Source of the DNA: Limnoraphis robusta CS-951
GTDB taxonomy: Bacteria > Cyanobacteriota > Cyanobacteriia > Cyanobacteriales > Microcoleaceae
Direction of reading: 5' to 3'
Assembly: GCF_000972705.2 (NCBI RefSeq)
Contig: NZ_LATL02000314.1
Coordinates: 1 to 22,479 of the forward strand
Length of the DNA: 22,479 nucleotides
The position numbers and the translations under genes are program-made. This document shows positions 1 to 8,314 of the stretch, in pieces. The notes beneath the pieces were generated by a model. That model was given only the letters and a program-made list of their open reading frames with translations. It did not search any database and was not told where the DNA came from. Within the stretch, counting starts at the first letter, position 1; each line of letters begins with the position of its first letter.

Positions 1-35
1 GACTGGGGACTGGGGACTGGGGATAGGAGACAGGG
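1..35. repeat. Heptanucleotide tandem repeat (STRR1-like)
   Basis: Three exact tandem copies of GACTGGG (1-7, 8-14, 15-21) are followed by two degenerate copies up to about 35. On the other strand the unit reads CCCAGTC, a rotation of the CCCCAGT heptamer known as STRR1 in cyanobacteria. It lies in intergenic DNA downstream of the minus-strand methyltransferase gene and may continue beyond the left edge of the window. Confidence 0.7.
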
Positions 36-52
36 AACAGTAACCAGTAATA

Positions 53-82
53 ACTGTAAAAACTGTAAACTGTAAACTGTTT
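53..82. repeat. Second heptanucleotide tandem repeat (ACTGTAA unit)
   Basis: ACTGTAA occurs at 53-59, 62-68 and 69-75, with a variant ACTGTTT at 76-82. The first two copies are separated by two extra A residues. It sits 18 bases after the STRR1-like array and has the same period of seven, so the two may be parts of one decayed repeat region. Confidence 0.6.
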
Positions 83-150
83 AAACCCCCCTCTACACTC
101 GTCACTGATCTAAGAATTCTCCATCAATCCAAATCAAACAAATCAAGCTC

Positions 151-1098
151 TTATTCAGATTTGATCGCAATAATTGTACGATGGCGGGGGTCACTAGCAA
201 CAGTGGTTTGATAGTCAAAACCGATTTCTGTTAAAGCGGCTTCCACATCAAAGGTATAATAATCATCAGTCCAGGGTTCGGTACTTTTCATCAGAGTAAA
301 CAACACAGGCGGTAAATTCTGAATAACGGGAGATTTTGGATTATTATCAACGATTGCTAAACAGCCACCGGGGCGCAGAATTCTCAAGACTTCTTGAAAG
401 ATATTACGAGTAGCTTGACGGGGTAGTTCATGGATGAGAAACTGTAGAGTAACCACATCAAAGGAATCATCAGGAAAGCCTGTATTTTCAGCAAGGGCGT
501 GTTTCCATTCTATTTCGGCTTGAGTATCTTGATATTGAGCGACGGCTAACATATAGGGCGATAAATCTAAACCAATCGTCTGAACATGAGGATTATAATT
601 TTGTTTAAGATAATCATGTAAACTTCGGGTAGAAATTCCCACTGAACAGCCGATATCTAAGACATTATTAACAGATTGAGGGAGATATTTTCCAAGAACT
701 TGATGAAAGCTATAACGTAATCTTTCGTGGGCGGTTTCCCAACTGAGATTTTCATCTCGCCAAACTCTCAACCCCATTGAATAGGTAGCAGATTCAGCTT
801 CAAATGCAGCATCCCAACCTAAGTTTCCGGTTTCGTAAGCATGAAAAGGTTGTTGATAATAATCAGGATAAATAATAGTTTGATCGCAAATTTTTGAGAA
901 TAAACTTTTAACGGTTGAGTCTTCTAATTGTTTGTAATTTTTCCGCCAATAAATGCCGTTTTTTTCGGCTGTTTTAATGAAAACCTGTCTAGCTTGATGT
1001 TTCATCACGCTGTAAATGGGAGGCGTTTTAATTAACACATTCACGAAACGAGATAACAAATCTTCACCCGCCCAGTTCGGTTTAATTTTAGTGTTCAT
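151..1098 (-). CDS. Class I SAM-dependent methyltransferase
   Basis: Predicted soluble 315-residue methyltransferase of the UbiE/Methyltransf_11 type. Motif I is VLDIGCSVG at residues 146-154, the acidic end of strand 2 is GLDLSPYML at 176-184, motif II is FPDDSFDVV at 208-216, and a later LRPGG loop marks the end of the Rossmann core. The first 125 residues are a family-specific extension with no motif I recognise. The substrate cannot be told from sequence: the core is compatible with quinone, lipid or small-molecule methylation. The ATG start has no strong ribosome binding site. The gene lies 73 bases downstream of the SPOR-domain gene on the same strand, so co-transcription is possible. 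Confidence 0.85.
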   Translation of the reverse strand: MNTKIKPNWAGEDLLSRFVNVLIKTPPIYSVMKHQARQVFIKTAEKNGIYWRKNYKQLEDSTVKSLFSKICDQTIIYPDYYQQPFHAYETGNLGWDAAFEAESATYSMGLRVWRDENLSWETAHERLRYSFHQVLGKYLPQSVNNVLDIGCSVGISTRSLHDYLKQNYNPHVQTIGLDLSPYMLAVAQYQDTQAEIEWKHALAENTGFPDDSFDVVTLQFLIHELPRQATRNIFQEVLRILRPGGCLAIVDNNPKSPVIQNLPPVLFTLMKSTEPWTDDYYTFDVEAALTEIGFDYQTTVASDPRHRTIIAIKSE

Positions 1099-1171
1099 CG
1101 ATCAAAAAAAGAGTAAAAACACACCCGAGAGTTTGATTAATCAAAAATTAATTCACATCGTCACGGATTTG

Positions 1172-3100
1172 CTAATTATAGGGTTCGAGTTTAGCTCGAA
1201 TTCCATTTCGGTTTAGCAATTGTATCACCTCCGAGGCTTTAGCACGACTTTCAAAAGCGCCTGCTTGAATAATTGAGCGTCCTTGAACCACCGTGCGAAA
1301 CGCATCAGGAACAACCGTTCTGACTCGTTGATAAGCCCCCTCACTATTATCCTCGACAACGACACGATACTGTAAACTTCTTAAAGCCGTTGTTAGAGGG
1401 GTCAACTGACCGACAGGCGGACTTGCAGAAGGGCCAGTATTTAAACCCGGGGGAAGATAACCTTCGCCACTTAGGGGAATACCAGAACCCGGAACAGGTA
1501 ACACACCCGACGAAGATAACGCTTGCGGCGGTGAATTTTGGGGCGGATAGGAATTTAACACTTCTCCGGTTTCAGGCGGCGGAACCGCAATAGGAATAGC
1601 GGTAGATTCCGAAGCAGAGGTTGAGGAGAGGTTGGAGAGAATTAAAGATCTCCCAGAGGAGTTAGAATTGGCGACAACAGGCGCAGGAGTAGGAGGCGGT
1701 GTCGAAATCCCTTGAATTTGGGGTGGGGGAACCGCAATAGACACAGGGCGAGGGGAAGCCGTCGGACGAGGATTTCGGGCTGTTGGGCGAGAAGTGGATG
1801 CTTCTGGGATGAATACCGGTAAGGCGGCGCTGCTATTGATAGGAGAAATAGCGGAGGGGTTATTAGCCGAGTCGTGATTAACGCGGTTGGTAAGTTGCTG
1901 GGCGATGGGAGAGGGGGCATTCGGGGCGGTATAATTTCCGATGACTTCGACTGAACCAATGGTTTTGGCTGAAGTGAGTTGATTTCCGTAGGCTTGGATG
2001 ACTTGGGTTTTCGTGCCGTTGTTGACATCATAGCGGCCATTACTGCGGATGACGTTATGACCGGGTTCGGTAGCATTTCCTAAGTCGGGTAACGCCGTAG
2101 CGATCGCCACAATTCCATCCCGTTGATTGCGTTCAATATAATTATCTCTTAAAATCGGACGGGCGTTCGCTTGAATCACAATCCCATCTTTGTTAAAAAT
2201 AATCCGATTTCCAGCGATAAACGGAGCAGCATTTTGGGAGACATTAATTCCAAATCCAGTATTTTGAAATTCATTATTGCGAATTTCTGGGCGAGAGGAA
2301 CCAAAAACAGTAATACCGTTCGCTCCATTTCCGCTAAAATTATTTTCTTGTATTAACGGCGCACTGCTGCCAACAACCGAAATACCATCATGGGTGCTGC
2401 CGCTAAAGGTATTATTAGAGATAATCATTGAAGCCGATTCTACCCATAATCCATAGCCGCGTGGATTGGGATTGGTCACTGTTACCCCGCTAATTCTCGC
2501 CCCGTTAGCCCCGAGAACCGCAATGTCTTGTTTGGCTGAGGTGCGACTGGTATAGAAGCCGCCACCATAGATAATAATCGCTTCTCCGCGAGTGTTGGGA
2601 TTGCCTTGAATGGTAACATTGGGTTTGAGCATTAGGGGAAACTGTTCGCCTGTTTGGGCGCTGTAGGTTCCCTGCGCGAGAAGAATTGCGGTATTGGCTT
2701 GAGCGAGATTTAAGGCTTGAGTAATCGTTCTCAACGGAGACTCTTGGGAACCGTTACCCCCATCATCTCCAGTGGAAGCACTCACGTAAATGATGTTAGC
2801 AGGGATATTGGGAGACTGAGGGGTTTGATCCACTTGTTGTCTCAGCAACGGTTCTGCTAGAGTCGGAGCGGCATCTAGGTAAAGGCTCAGACTGGCGATC
2901 GCAACGACTAAAAACGACAAACGCTGAAATTTTACACTCAATGGCAGGTGAACCGACTCACAGTTGAGGTTAGACCCATGAAGTTTGAGAGCGCGGGAGT
3001 TCAAAGGTTTAGAACAACGATTGATGCACTCAGACGATTGATGATCGAACTTGATCAGATGCGAGGTCGATTCACAGTTGCGGTGGGATGGTGAACTCAC
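1172..3100 (-). CDS. Exported DUF1565/beta-helix protein with C-terminal SPOR domain
   Basis: The frame is open from a TTG at 3232, but I favour the GTG at 3100 because GGAG lies seven bases upstream of it; a TTG at 2941 would put the signal peptide at the very N-terminus. The hydrophobic stretch LSFLVVAIASLSLYL, followed by a possible signal peptidase site after PTLA, indicates export. Next comes a DUF1565 segment (IIYVSASTGDDGGNGS, then SPLRTITQAL) and a right-handed beta-helix made of repeated N-N-x-F / G-I-x-V units. About 200 residues rich in Pro, Ser and Thr follow. The last 65 residues resemble a SPOR domain (SIIQAGAFESRAKASEVI), which in other proteins binds peptidoglycan. I infer an envelope-anchored protein in the periplasm or at the surface. 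The function of the beta-helix, possibly carbohydrate binding or cleavage, is unknown. The stretch between the GTG and the signal peptide is rich in Ser, Arg and Cys and looks poorly protein-like. Confidence 0.75.
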   Translation of the reverse strand: MSSPSHRNCESTSHLIKFDHQSSECINRCSKPLNSRALKLHGSNLNCESVHLPLSVKFQRLSFLVVAIASLSLYLDAAPTLAEPLLRQQVDQTPQSPNIPANIIYVSASTGDDGGNGSQESPLRTITQALNLAQANTAILLAQGTYSAQTGEQFPLMLKPNVTIQGNPNTRGEAIIIYGGGFYTSRTSAKQDIAVLGANGARISGVTVTNPNPRGYGLWVESASMIISNNTFSGSTHDGISVVGSSAPLIQENNFSGNGANGITVFGSSRPEIRNNEFQNTGFGINVSQNAAPFIAGNRIIFNKDGIVIQANARPILRDNYIERNQRDGIVAIATALPDLGNATEPGHNVIRSNGRYDVNNGTKTQVIQAYGNQLTSAKTIGSVEVIGNYTAPNAPSPIAQQLTNRVNHDSANNPSAISPINSSAALPVFIPEASTSRPTARNPRPTASPRPVSIAVPPPQIQGISTPPPTPAPVVANSNSSGRSLILSNLSSTSASESTAIPIAVPPPETGEVLNSYPPQNSPPQALSSSGVLPVPGSGIPLSGEGYLPPGLNTGPSASPPVGQLTPLTTALRSLQYRVVVEDNSEGAYQRVRTVVPDAFRTVVQGRSIIQAGAFESRAKASEVIQLLNRNGIRAKLEPYN

Positions 3101-3967
3101 GGCTTTTCTCCGACAAACTGTAATAGAAGTGCAAAATCTAACAAGAAATTGGATTGGCGTCAATTGACACTTCCCAAAATTTATTCGGGGGAATCTTCTT
3201 TCTAAGATTTGACGTTCATGGACTGATCGCAATCAGCCAACAAGACGATCAAATCTCCCTTGATCGTTCCGCTTGGCTCTCCCGTCAGGTTAGAATCTAG
3301 CTTAATCAAGGGTTTCAGCCTGAGCCATCCCTGAAAATTGTATCGGCTGATCCTTTGAATCCCAGCCTCCGAGAGAACCCCGATTGCTACACAAATTACC
3401 GTAGCACCGTACCACAAAATAGCAGGTTCATACTATTAGATCCTAAAAAAGTTGCAAAAGTTAACCGTTCGCCCCTGACTCTGAATTTACAGGGGAATGC
3501 CTCAAAGCCCTGTCCCGACACCAAAAACAATTTTGGTGCGAGTATTCGCGCTTCATTAAGATCAAAAGTCGGTACGGAAAAGCCATCTTCAGAATAGGCC
3601 ATTTTACTAAAAATTCAACAGATTCAAGAACTCTGTAAAGTTTTATTTAAACAAGTTAGACTTTTGCTTATAACTATGTTTAGATATTTGTAGTGAGTTG
3701 GGATTGAGCTAAACGCTCTTCCACTAGCCAATTTAACAAACCAGTCATTTAAAGTGACCGTCTGTTGGAGCATCTAGCCAACATAGGATTGTGCATAAAT
3801 CAAACTAATCCCTTGTTTTAAAGACAATGTTATGATAGTCTTTTTTCAAAGATTAGACTTAGAGTAGACTGGGTTTGATTACCTTACATTCAAGGTGAAA
3901 ACCCAGCTAGCAATAGATGTAAAAGAACGACTCTATGCTGATTAGTATTTGGAATAAATACGTTTAA
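3101..3967. other. Long intergenic region between divergent genes
   Basis: About 870 bases with no convincing gene; short open frames on both strands overlap each other and resemble nothing I know. It must carry the promoters of the divergent SPOR-protein and subtilase genes. The only clear structure is a perfect hairpin at 3519-3538, CACCAAAA / ACAA / TTTTGGTG, without a T tract on either side. The stretch from 3600 to 3967 is AT-rich and contains TATGAT at 3830-3835, a possible -10 element, but no convincing -35 partner was found. Confidence 0.5.
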
Positions 3968-4741
3968 ATGCTAGAGAAATTAAGTACCATCTCCCAAGGA
4001 GATAGTAGTATTTGTGTGGCTGTTTTGGATGGTCCTGTTGACCAAAATCATCCTTGCTTCCAAGGCGCTGATTTAACCTATCTTCCCACCTTGGTTCAAG
4101 AGGCTCCTAGAATTGATGGCAATATGTCCATGCACGGAACCCACGTTGCCAGCATTATCTTTGGGCAACCGGGCAGCCCAGTGCAGGGAATCGCTCCCCA
4201 TTGCAAGGGGATAATCGTGCCGATCTTTGCCGATGACCGCCGCAAGACTTCCCAGTTAGATTTGGCTCGGGGAATCGAGCAAGCCGTCAATGCTGGAGCC
4301 CACGTGATCAACCTCAGTGGAGGTCAACTGACTGACTTTGGCGAAGCCGATGGCTGGCTAGAGAATGCCGTTCGTCTGTGCAGACAAAATAACGTCTTGC
4401 TGGTCGCTGCGGCGGGGAACAATGGTTGCGATTGCTTACACGTACCCGCAGCCTTGCCATCTGTGCTAGCGGTCGGGGCGATGGATGGGAATGGCAAAGC
4501 CCTGGACTTTAGCAACTGGGGCGAAACCTACAAAAACCAAGGAATCCTTGCCCCTGGCAAAGACATCCTGGGGGCGAAACCGGGTGGTGGCACCCACCGC
4601 CTGAGTGGGACAAGTTTAGCCAAGCCGATTGTCTCCGGTGTAGCAGCAGTGTTACTCAGTCTTCAAAGAACGGATGGCTCCGGTAGAAATGGACAGCATC
4701 TTGGTTCCGCCAGACCCCTACGATCCCCGTCAGATGGTTGA
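3968..4741 (+). CDS. PatA/PatG-type subtilisin-like protease, N-terminal piece of a disrupted gene
   Basis: The serine protease domain (S8 family) is of the type found in PatA/PatG cyanobactin maturation proteases, which cut precursor peptides. All three catalytic residues are visible: Asp21 in VAVLDGPVDQNHPCF, His56 in MHGTHVASI and Ser216 in LSGTSLAKPIVSG. The oxyanion Asn is in AAAGNNG near residue 151. Family-like sequence stops at about residue 233 (VAAVLLSLQ); the last 24 residues are out-of-frame reading. Family members of PatA/PatG type are much longer and carry a conserved C-terminal domain. That domain is found here in another frame, starting near 4674, with the central region missing. 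So this is either a pseudogene remnant or an isolated protease domain. No precursor peptide, oxidase or heterocyclase gene is nearby, so a cyanobactin role is unsupported. Confidence 0.75.
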   Translation: MLEKLSTISQGDSSICVAVLDGPVDQNHPCFQGADLTYLPTLVQEAPRIDGNMSMHGTHVASIIFGQPGSPVQGIAPHCKGIIVPIFADDRRKTSQLDLARGIEQAVNAGAHVINLSGGQLTDFGEADGWLENAVRLCRQNNVLLVAAAGNNGCDCLHVPAALPSVLAVGAMDGNGKALDFSNWGETYKNQGILAPGKDILGAKPGGGTHRLSGTSLAKPIVSGVAAVLLSLQRTDGSGRNGQHLGSARPLRSPSDG

Positions 4742-5468
4742 ACACCTCGATCGCAACCCAGACGAAAGCCGTTCGTTGATCTGGACGTTGAGCCTGGATG
4801 GAGACACGATCTATGTCCTAGAGCCAACAGGAGCGTTTTCAGACCAGATCTACGAGATGTTTGTGCTGATGTTGGCGGGTCAACTGGAACCAGAAAGCAG
4901 TGATGAATTTGTAGAACGAATTAGCATCCCCGCCCGACAAACTAACCGCAAAGTTGAACTATTCTCTGGTCAGGTTGTGCCAGTCGTGAAGGTACATGAT
5001 ATCCGAGGAATGTACGGCTGGAAAGTGAATACCCTGGTCAACGCGGCGATGGCGGCGATCTCTCGTCAGGTGGACGAAGCTCAAGAACCTCTGGTGCGAC
5101 AAGCTCTGACTTCGTTCCTGAACCGAGTTTACAACGATCTCCGCAATGTGGGGCAGACTTCGCGCGATCGCGCCCTCAACTTCGCCGCCACCAACATCTT
5201 CCAAGCGGCTTCCGTCTTTGCGAAAGCGATCGCTGAACGTCGGCAACTCGACACCATTAAAGTCGAAAAAAGCCCCTTCTGTCGCATCAACAGTGACTGT
5301 TGGGATGTCAAGCTTGAGTTTTTCGACCCGGAAAGTAGTCGTCGGGGGCGCAAAGTTTTCCGTTTTACCCTTGATGTGGTGCTTCAGATGCCAGTAACTT
5401 TAGGTGAGGTGAAAAGCTGGTCATTGCCGTCTGAGAGAGTTGCATTTAAAGCTGATCCAAATCAATAA
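4674..5468 (+). CDS. C-terminal domain of a PatA/PatG-type protein (second piece of the disrupted gene)
   Basis: The piece has 264 residues and matches, as I recall the family, the conserved C-terminal region of PatA/PatG cyanobactin maturation proteases. Typical segments are PYDPRQMVEHL near the start, RSLIWTLSLDGDTIYVLEP, a VERISIPARQTNRKVELFSG block, RGMYGWKVNTLVNAAM, and a final FRFTLDVVLQMPVTLGEVKSW. It overlaps the end of the protease frame by 68 bases and lies one frame over (protease frame 2, this frame 3). The first few residues before PPDPYDPRQ are probably junction sequence rather than a true N-terminus. The ATG at 4674 has no good ribosome binding site, so independent translation is doubtful. 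It converges on the kinase gene with only 14 bases between stops. Confidence 0.7.
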   Translation: MAPVEMDSILVPPDPYDPRQMVEHLDRNPDESRSLIWTLSLDGDTIYVLEPTGAFSDQIYEMFVLMLAGQLEPESSDEFVERISIPARQTNRKVELFSGQVVPVVKVHDIRGMYGWKVNTLVNAAMAAISRQVDEAQEPLVRQALTSFLNRVYNDLRNVGQTSRDRALNFAATNIFQAASVFAKAIAERRQLDTIKVEKSPFCRINSDCWDVKLEFFDPESSRRGRKVFRFTLDVVLQMPVTLGEVKSWSLPSERVAFKADPNQ

Positions 5469-5482
5469 AATATTAGCTAATT

Positions 5483-6532
5483 TTAGATGGAACTCAGTTC
5501 CGAGACAAGCGATCGCAAGGTTTCTTTCATTTGCTCAGTCGTCGTTGTCGCCGTCCCAAACTGACGTACCACCAAACTCGCGGCTAAATTCCCTAAAATA
5601 GCCGCTTCCCGCATCGAAGCCCCCCTACACAACCCCAGCGTTAACGCTGCAACCACCGTATCCCCCGCTCCGGTGACATCAAACACATCTGTGCGGTTGA
5701 AAGCCGGAACATGGGATAAAATCGGACTGCTATTGTCTGAACGAGAAAACAGACTCATCCCATCTTCACCGCGAGTAATCAAAATATGAGCGGCTTGGGT
5801 GAGTTTCAACAAGTCCTCTCCGGCTTGAGCGAGGGTGTGATCATCCGTTATCGAGTATCCCACCGCCAGTTCCGCTTCAGGCAGGTTGGGAGTAAACACA
5901 CTCGCCCCCGGAAACCGATGTAAATCCTTCTGTGTATCCACCACCGTCAAAGGATGAGACAAAGCCGCTTTAATCGTCCCAGGCGTGAGAACCCCATCCC
6001 CATAGTCCGAACAAACCACCGCATCTACAGTCCCCAGTTGTTGGCGAATATAGTCAGCCAATTGTAACTGTAAGTCCGCATCCGGTAAATCATCAGATTT
6101 GCGGTCAATTCTGACAATTTGTTGCGTCACCGACTGGCGGGCATGACCGGAAATGCGAGTTTTCGTCACCGTCGGGCGATGAGGGTCTAGCAACATTCCC
6201 CCAGTGTCAATTCCCGCTTGCTCAAAAATTCGCCGCAAAGCCAAACCCTGTTCATCCTCACCCACAAAACCCGCGACTTTCACCGTTGCACCCAGTTTCG
6301 CCAGATTATACACCGCATTCGCCCCACCTCCGGGAATCTGGCGAGTCGCTTCATGTCTGAGAATTAACACCGGCGCCTCACGAGACAGACGTTCCACCTG
6401 ACCCGTGAGATATTCGTCTAGGGTTAAATCTCCCACAACTAAGACTTTGGCTTGAGAAAATTGATCCAACCGTTGCGTGAGTGGGTCTGCCGTCGCACTC
6501 AGTTGGGTGAGAAAAGAAGCATCTAGAGTCAT
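5483..6532 (-). CDS. PfkB-family sugar kinase, HldE/RfaE1-like
   Basis: Ribokinase-fold kinase of 349 residues, closest by eye to the kinase domain of HldE/RfaE, which phosphorylates D-glycero-D-manno-heptose 7-phosphate at position 1 for heptose precursor synthesis. GGGANA at 68-73 is the first PfkB signature, SDYGDGVLTP at 175-184 is typical of the RfaE1 group, and DVTGAGD at 285-291 is the second signature, with Asp291 the expected catalytic base. There is no C-terminal nucleotidyltransferase domain, so this is a kinase-only form and the partner would be encoded elsewhere. The substrate is inferred; other PfkB sugars remain possible. It lies about 50 bases downstream of the response regulator on the same strand and may share its transcript. 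Confidence 0.8.
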   Translation of the reverse strand: MTLDASFLTQLSATADPLTQRLDQFSQAKVLVVGDLTLDEYLTGQVERLSREAPVLILRHEATRQIPGGGANAVYNLAKLGATVKVAGFVGEDEQGLALRRIFEQAGIDTGGMLLDPHRPTVTKTRISGHARQSVTQQIVRIDRKSDDLPDADLQLQLADYIRQQLGTVDAVVCSDYGDGVLTPGTIKAALSHPLTVVDTQKDLHRFPGASVFTPNLPEAELAVGYSITDDHTLAQAGEDLLKLTQAAHILITRGEDGMSLFSRSDNSSPILSHVPAFNRTDVFDVTGAGDTVVAALTLGLCRGASMREAAILGNLAASLVVRQFGTATTTTEQMKETLRSLVSELSSI

Positions 6533-6571
6533 AACGCGAATCAGGGAATGAACATTGAATTTTAGCAGTTC

Positions 6572-6599
6572 CCCTCTCAGGCTTAAGAGGGCTTTTTTT
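6572..6599 (+). terminator. Possible plus-strand terminator hairpin
   Basis: CCCTCT at 6572-6577 pairs with AGAGGG at 6586-6591 around an eight-base loop and is followed by seven T residues on the plus strand. It overlaps the stop codon of the minus-strand response regulator, so the T tract is also Lys codons. It would stop antisense transcripts coming from the left rather than the genes on either side. The orientation makes its role uncertain. Confidence 0.3.
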
Positions 6600-7143
6600 G
6601 TTTGAGAACAAAAGCCTTGAGTTGAACAAGTTGTTTTTTGAGGGCGTTCATCTCCGCTTGCATCTTGACCATTTGCTGTTCTAAGGCTTGAATTTTCGCC
6701 GCGTCAGCCGTTGATAGCGCTCCTGGAGTTACAGCAGGTGCAGCACTCGGTTGGGGTTCTCGGACTTTGTTCGCCTTGGCAAAAGCTGACTTGATCGCCT
6801 CGATCAGTTGCTTTTTCTCAAAGGGTTTTTCGATAAACTCAAAATACTCAAACGGTTCAGCAATTTTTTCAGTGACCTCCTCTTTACGACCCGACATTAA
6901 CACTAATGGAATTTTCCGCAGATCATTATGAGCTTGGATCTGCTGGAACACTTCCCAACCGCTCAACTTGGGTAACAGGAAATCCAACATAATCAAGTTG
7001 GGGTGTTCCTGATGAACCAGTTCGAGTCCTTCTTTACCGTCTTTGGCTTCTAAGACGTCAAAGTTACCCGGAGGCAGCATTTCCCGAACTCGCACTCGAA
7101 TAACTTTGCTATCATCAATAACCAGGATTTTCCGACCTGCCAC
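6583..7143 (-). CDS. Response regulator: receiver domain with coiled-coil tail
   Basis: CheY-like receiver with no DNA-binding output domain. Numbered from an ATG at 7197, the acidic pair is Asp28-Asp29 (VIDDSK), the phospho-acceptor is Asp72 (LIMLDFLLPK), the switch Ser is in LMSGRK and the conserved Lys124 is in FIEKPF. I prefer the GTG at 7143 as start: GGGAG lies six bases before it and the receiver begins directly with VAGRKILVIDD. After the receiver comes a Pro/Ala linker (about 145-163) and then a heptad-patterned helix, IQALEQQMVKMQAEMNALKK, ending in a Lys-rich tail. The helix suggests dimerisation or a partner interaction. No histidine kinase gene is adjacent, so its signal is unknown. 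The kinase gene downstream may be co-transcribed. Confidence 0.85.
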   Translation of the reverse strand: MAGRKILVIDDSKVIRVRVREMLPPGNFDVLEAKDGKEGLELVHQEHPNLIMLDFLLPKLSGWEVFQQIQAHNDLRKIPLVLMSGRKEEVTEKIAEPFEYFEFIEKPFEKKQLIEAIKSAFAKANKVREPQPSAAPAVTPGALSTADAAKIQALEQQMVKMQAEMNALKKQLVQLKAFVLKQKKPS

Positions 7144-7287
7144 GACTGACTCCCTGTGATGAGTTAAGTGTTCCTCTTTGAGTCTATTGTGACTCATAGC
7201 TTAGAACTCTACCCGAGTTCTTTTCATACATTAGAGTAATCTGGATCAGCCTCAAAGGGCAAAATAGATAAGATTTTAACTTGGAAT

Positions 7288-8226
7288 ATGTCAACCCCAA
7301 CTCACTCCCCGTCTACACCTCAGCCTCAACCTAATTCCCTACGATCAACTGTGGCGGCGATGCCAGACTGGTTGCGGCGTCCGATTGGAAAAGCCAGTGA
7401 ACTGTCTGAAGTTCAGCGTATTATCAAACAGCGCCACATTCATACCATCTGTGAGGAGGGACGTTGCCCAAATCGGGGAGAATGTTATGCCAATGGTACG
7501 GCGACTTTTCTGCTAATGGGGCCGACTTGCACCCGTTCCTGTGCCTTTTGTCAAGTGGATAAGGGTCATGCTCCTATGCCGTTAGACCCGGATGAACCCC
7601 AAAAGGTTGCCGAAGCGGTAAAGCTTCTTGGGTTGCGTTATGTGGTGTTGACTTCTGTCGCCCGAGATGATTTAACCGATGGCGGTGCAGCTTGGTTTGT
7701 CGCCACGATGGAGGCGATTCGGCAACATAACCCCCAAACCGAGATTGAAGTCCTGACGGCGGATTTTTGGGGGGGACAGGGTGGGGGTGATCCCAGTGAA
7801 CTCCAATATCAACGCATTGCCACTGTCGTTGCCGCTCAACCCGCTTGTTATAACCATAATGTCGAAACCGTCCGACGTCTACAAGCAACGGTTAGACGGG
7901 GTGCTAAGTATGAGCGATCGTTGGATGTGTTGAGAATTGTTAAAAAACTGGATTCAACTATTCCCACAAAGTCCGGATTAATGTTAGGACATGGAGAAAC
8001 CGAAGCGGAGATTCTTCAAACCCTTGAAGATCTCCGATCAATTGAATGCGATCGCCTGACTCTGGGTCAATATATGCGTCCGTCTCTAGCACATTTACCT
8101 GTGCAGAAATATTGGACTCCAGCCGAATTTGAACGGTTCGGTGCGATCGCTGAAGAAATGGGGTTTTCTCATGTGCGATCAGGCCCACTTGTTCGCAGTT
8201 CTTATCATGCTGGAGAAATAGACTGA
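7288..8226 (+). CDS. lipA: Lipoyl synthase (radical SAM)
   Basis: Inserts two sulfur atoms into protein-bound octanoyl groups to make lipoyl cofactor for 2-oxoacid dehydrogenases and the glycine cleavage H protein. Both iron-sulfur clusters are supported: the auxiliary-cluster cysteines C55, C60 and C66 ([12 protein letters not shown]) and the radical SAM motif C81-x3-C85-x2-C88 (CTRSCAFC). The C-terminal RSSYHA with the conserved Ser that ligates the auxiliary cluster is also present. At 312 residues it is slightly long: the first 24 residues are rich in Pro, Ser and Thr, and the true start may be the ATG at 7360 ([10 protein letters not shown]). Cyanobacteria often encode two LipA paralogues, and the FWGG segment near residue 160 fits one paralogue type as I recall it. 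The gene is divergent from the response regulator. Confidence 0.93.
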   Translation: MSTPTHSPSTPQPQPNSLRSTVAAMPDWLRRPIGKASELSEVQRIIKQRHIHTICEEGRCPNRGECYANGTATFLLMGPTCTRSCAFCQVDKGHAPMPLDPDEPQKVAEAVKLLGLRYVVLTSVARDDLTDGGAAWFVATMEAIRQHNPQTEIEVLTADFWGGQGGGDPSELQYQRIATVVAAQPACYNHNVETVRRLQATVRRGAKYERSLDVLRIVKKLDSTIPTKSGLMLGHGETEAEILQTLEDLRSIECDRLTLGQYMRPSLAHLPVQKYWTPAEFERFGAIAEEMGFSHVRSGPLVRSSYHAGEID

Positions 8227-8314
8227 TCTTGCTTAGGAAAGAGATTGATCCCCATTTGTCGGAAAATGATCTCATCTATGCTTTAATAAAGTCATCGAAT
8301 TGGGAATTAAGTTT

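Noticed and set aside
1183..1206. Hairpin TTCGAG/CTCGAA near the end of the SPOR gene as a terminator
   Set aside because: It lies inside the coding sequence and has no T tract.
3202..3602. Overlapping short frames on both strands (3202-3417 minus, 3355-3597 plus, 3396-3602 minus)
   Set aside because: They overlap each other, have no ribosome binding sites or recognisable motifs, and their composition is not protein-like.
3968..5468. A cyanobactin biosynthesis cluster
   Set aside because: Only the protease relative is present. No precursor peptide, oxidase, heterocyclase or prenyltransferase gene is adjacent.
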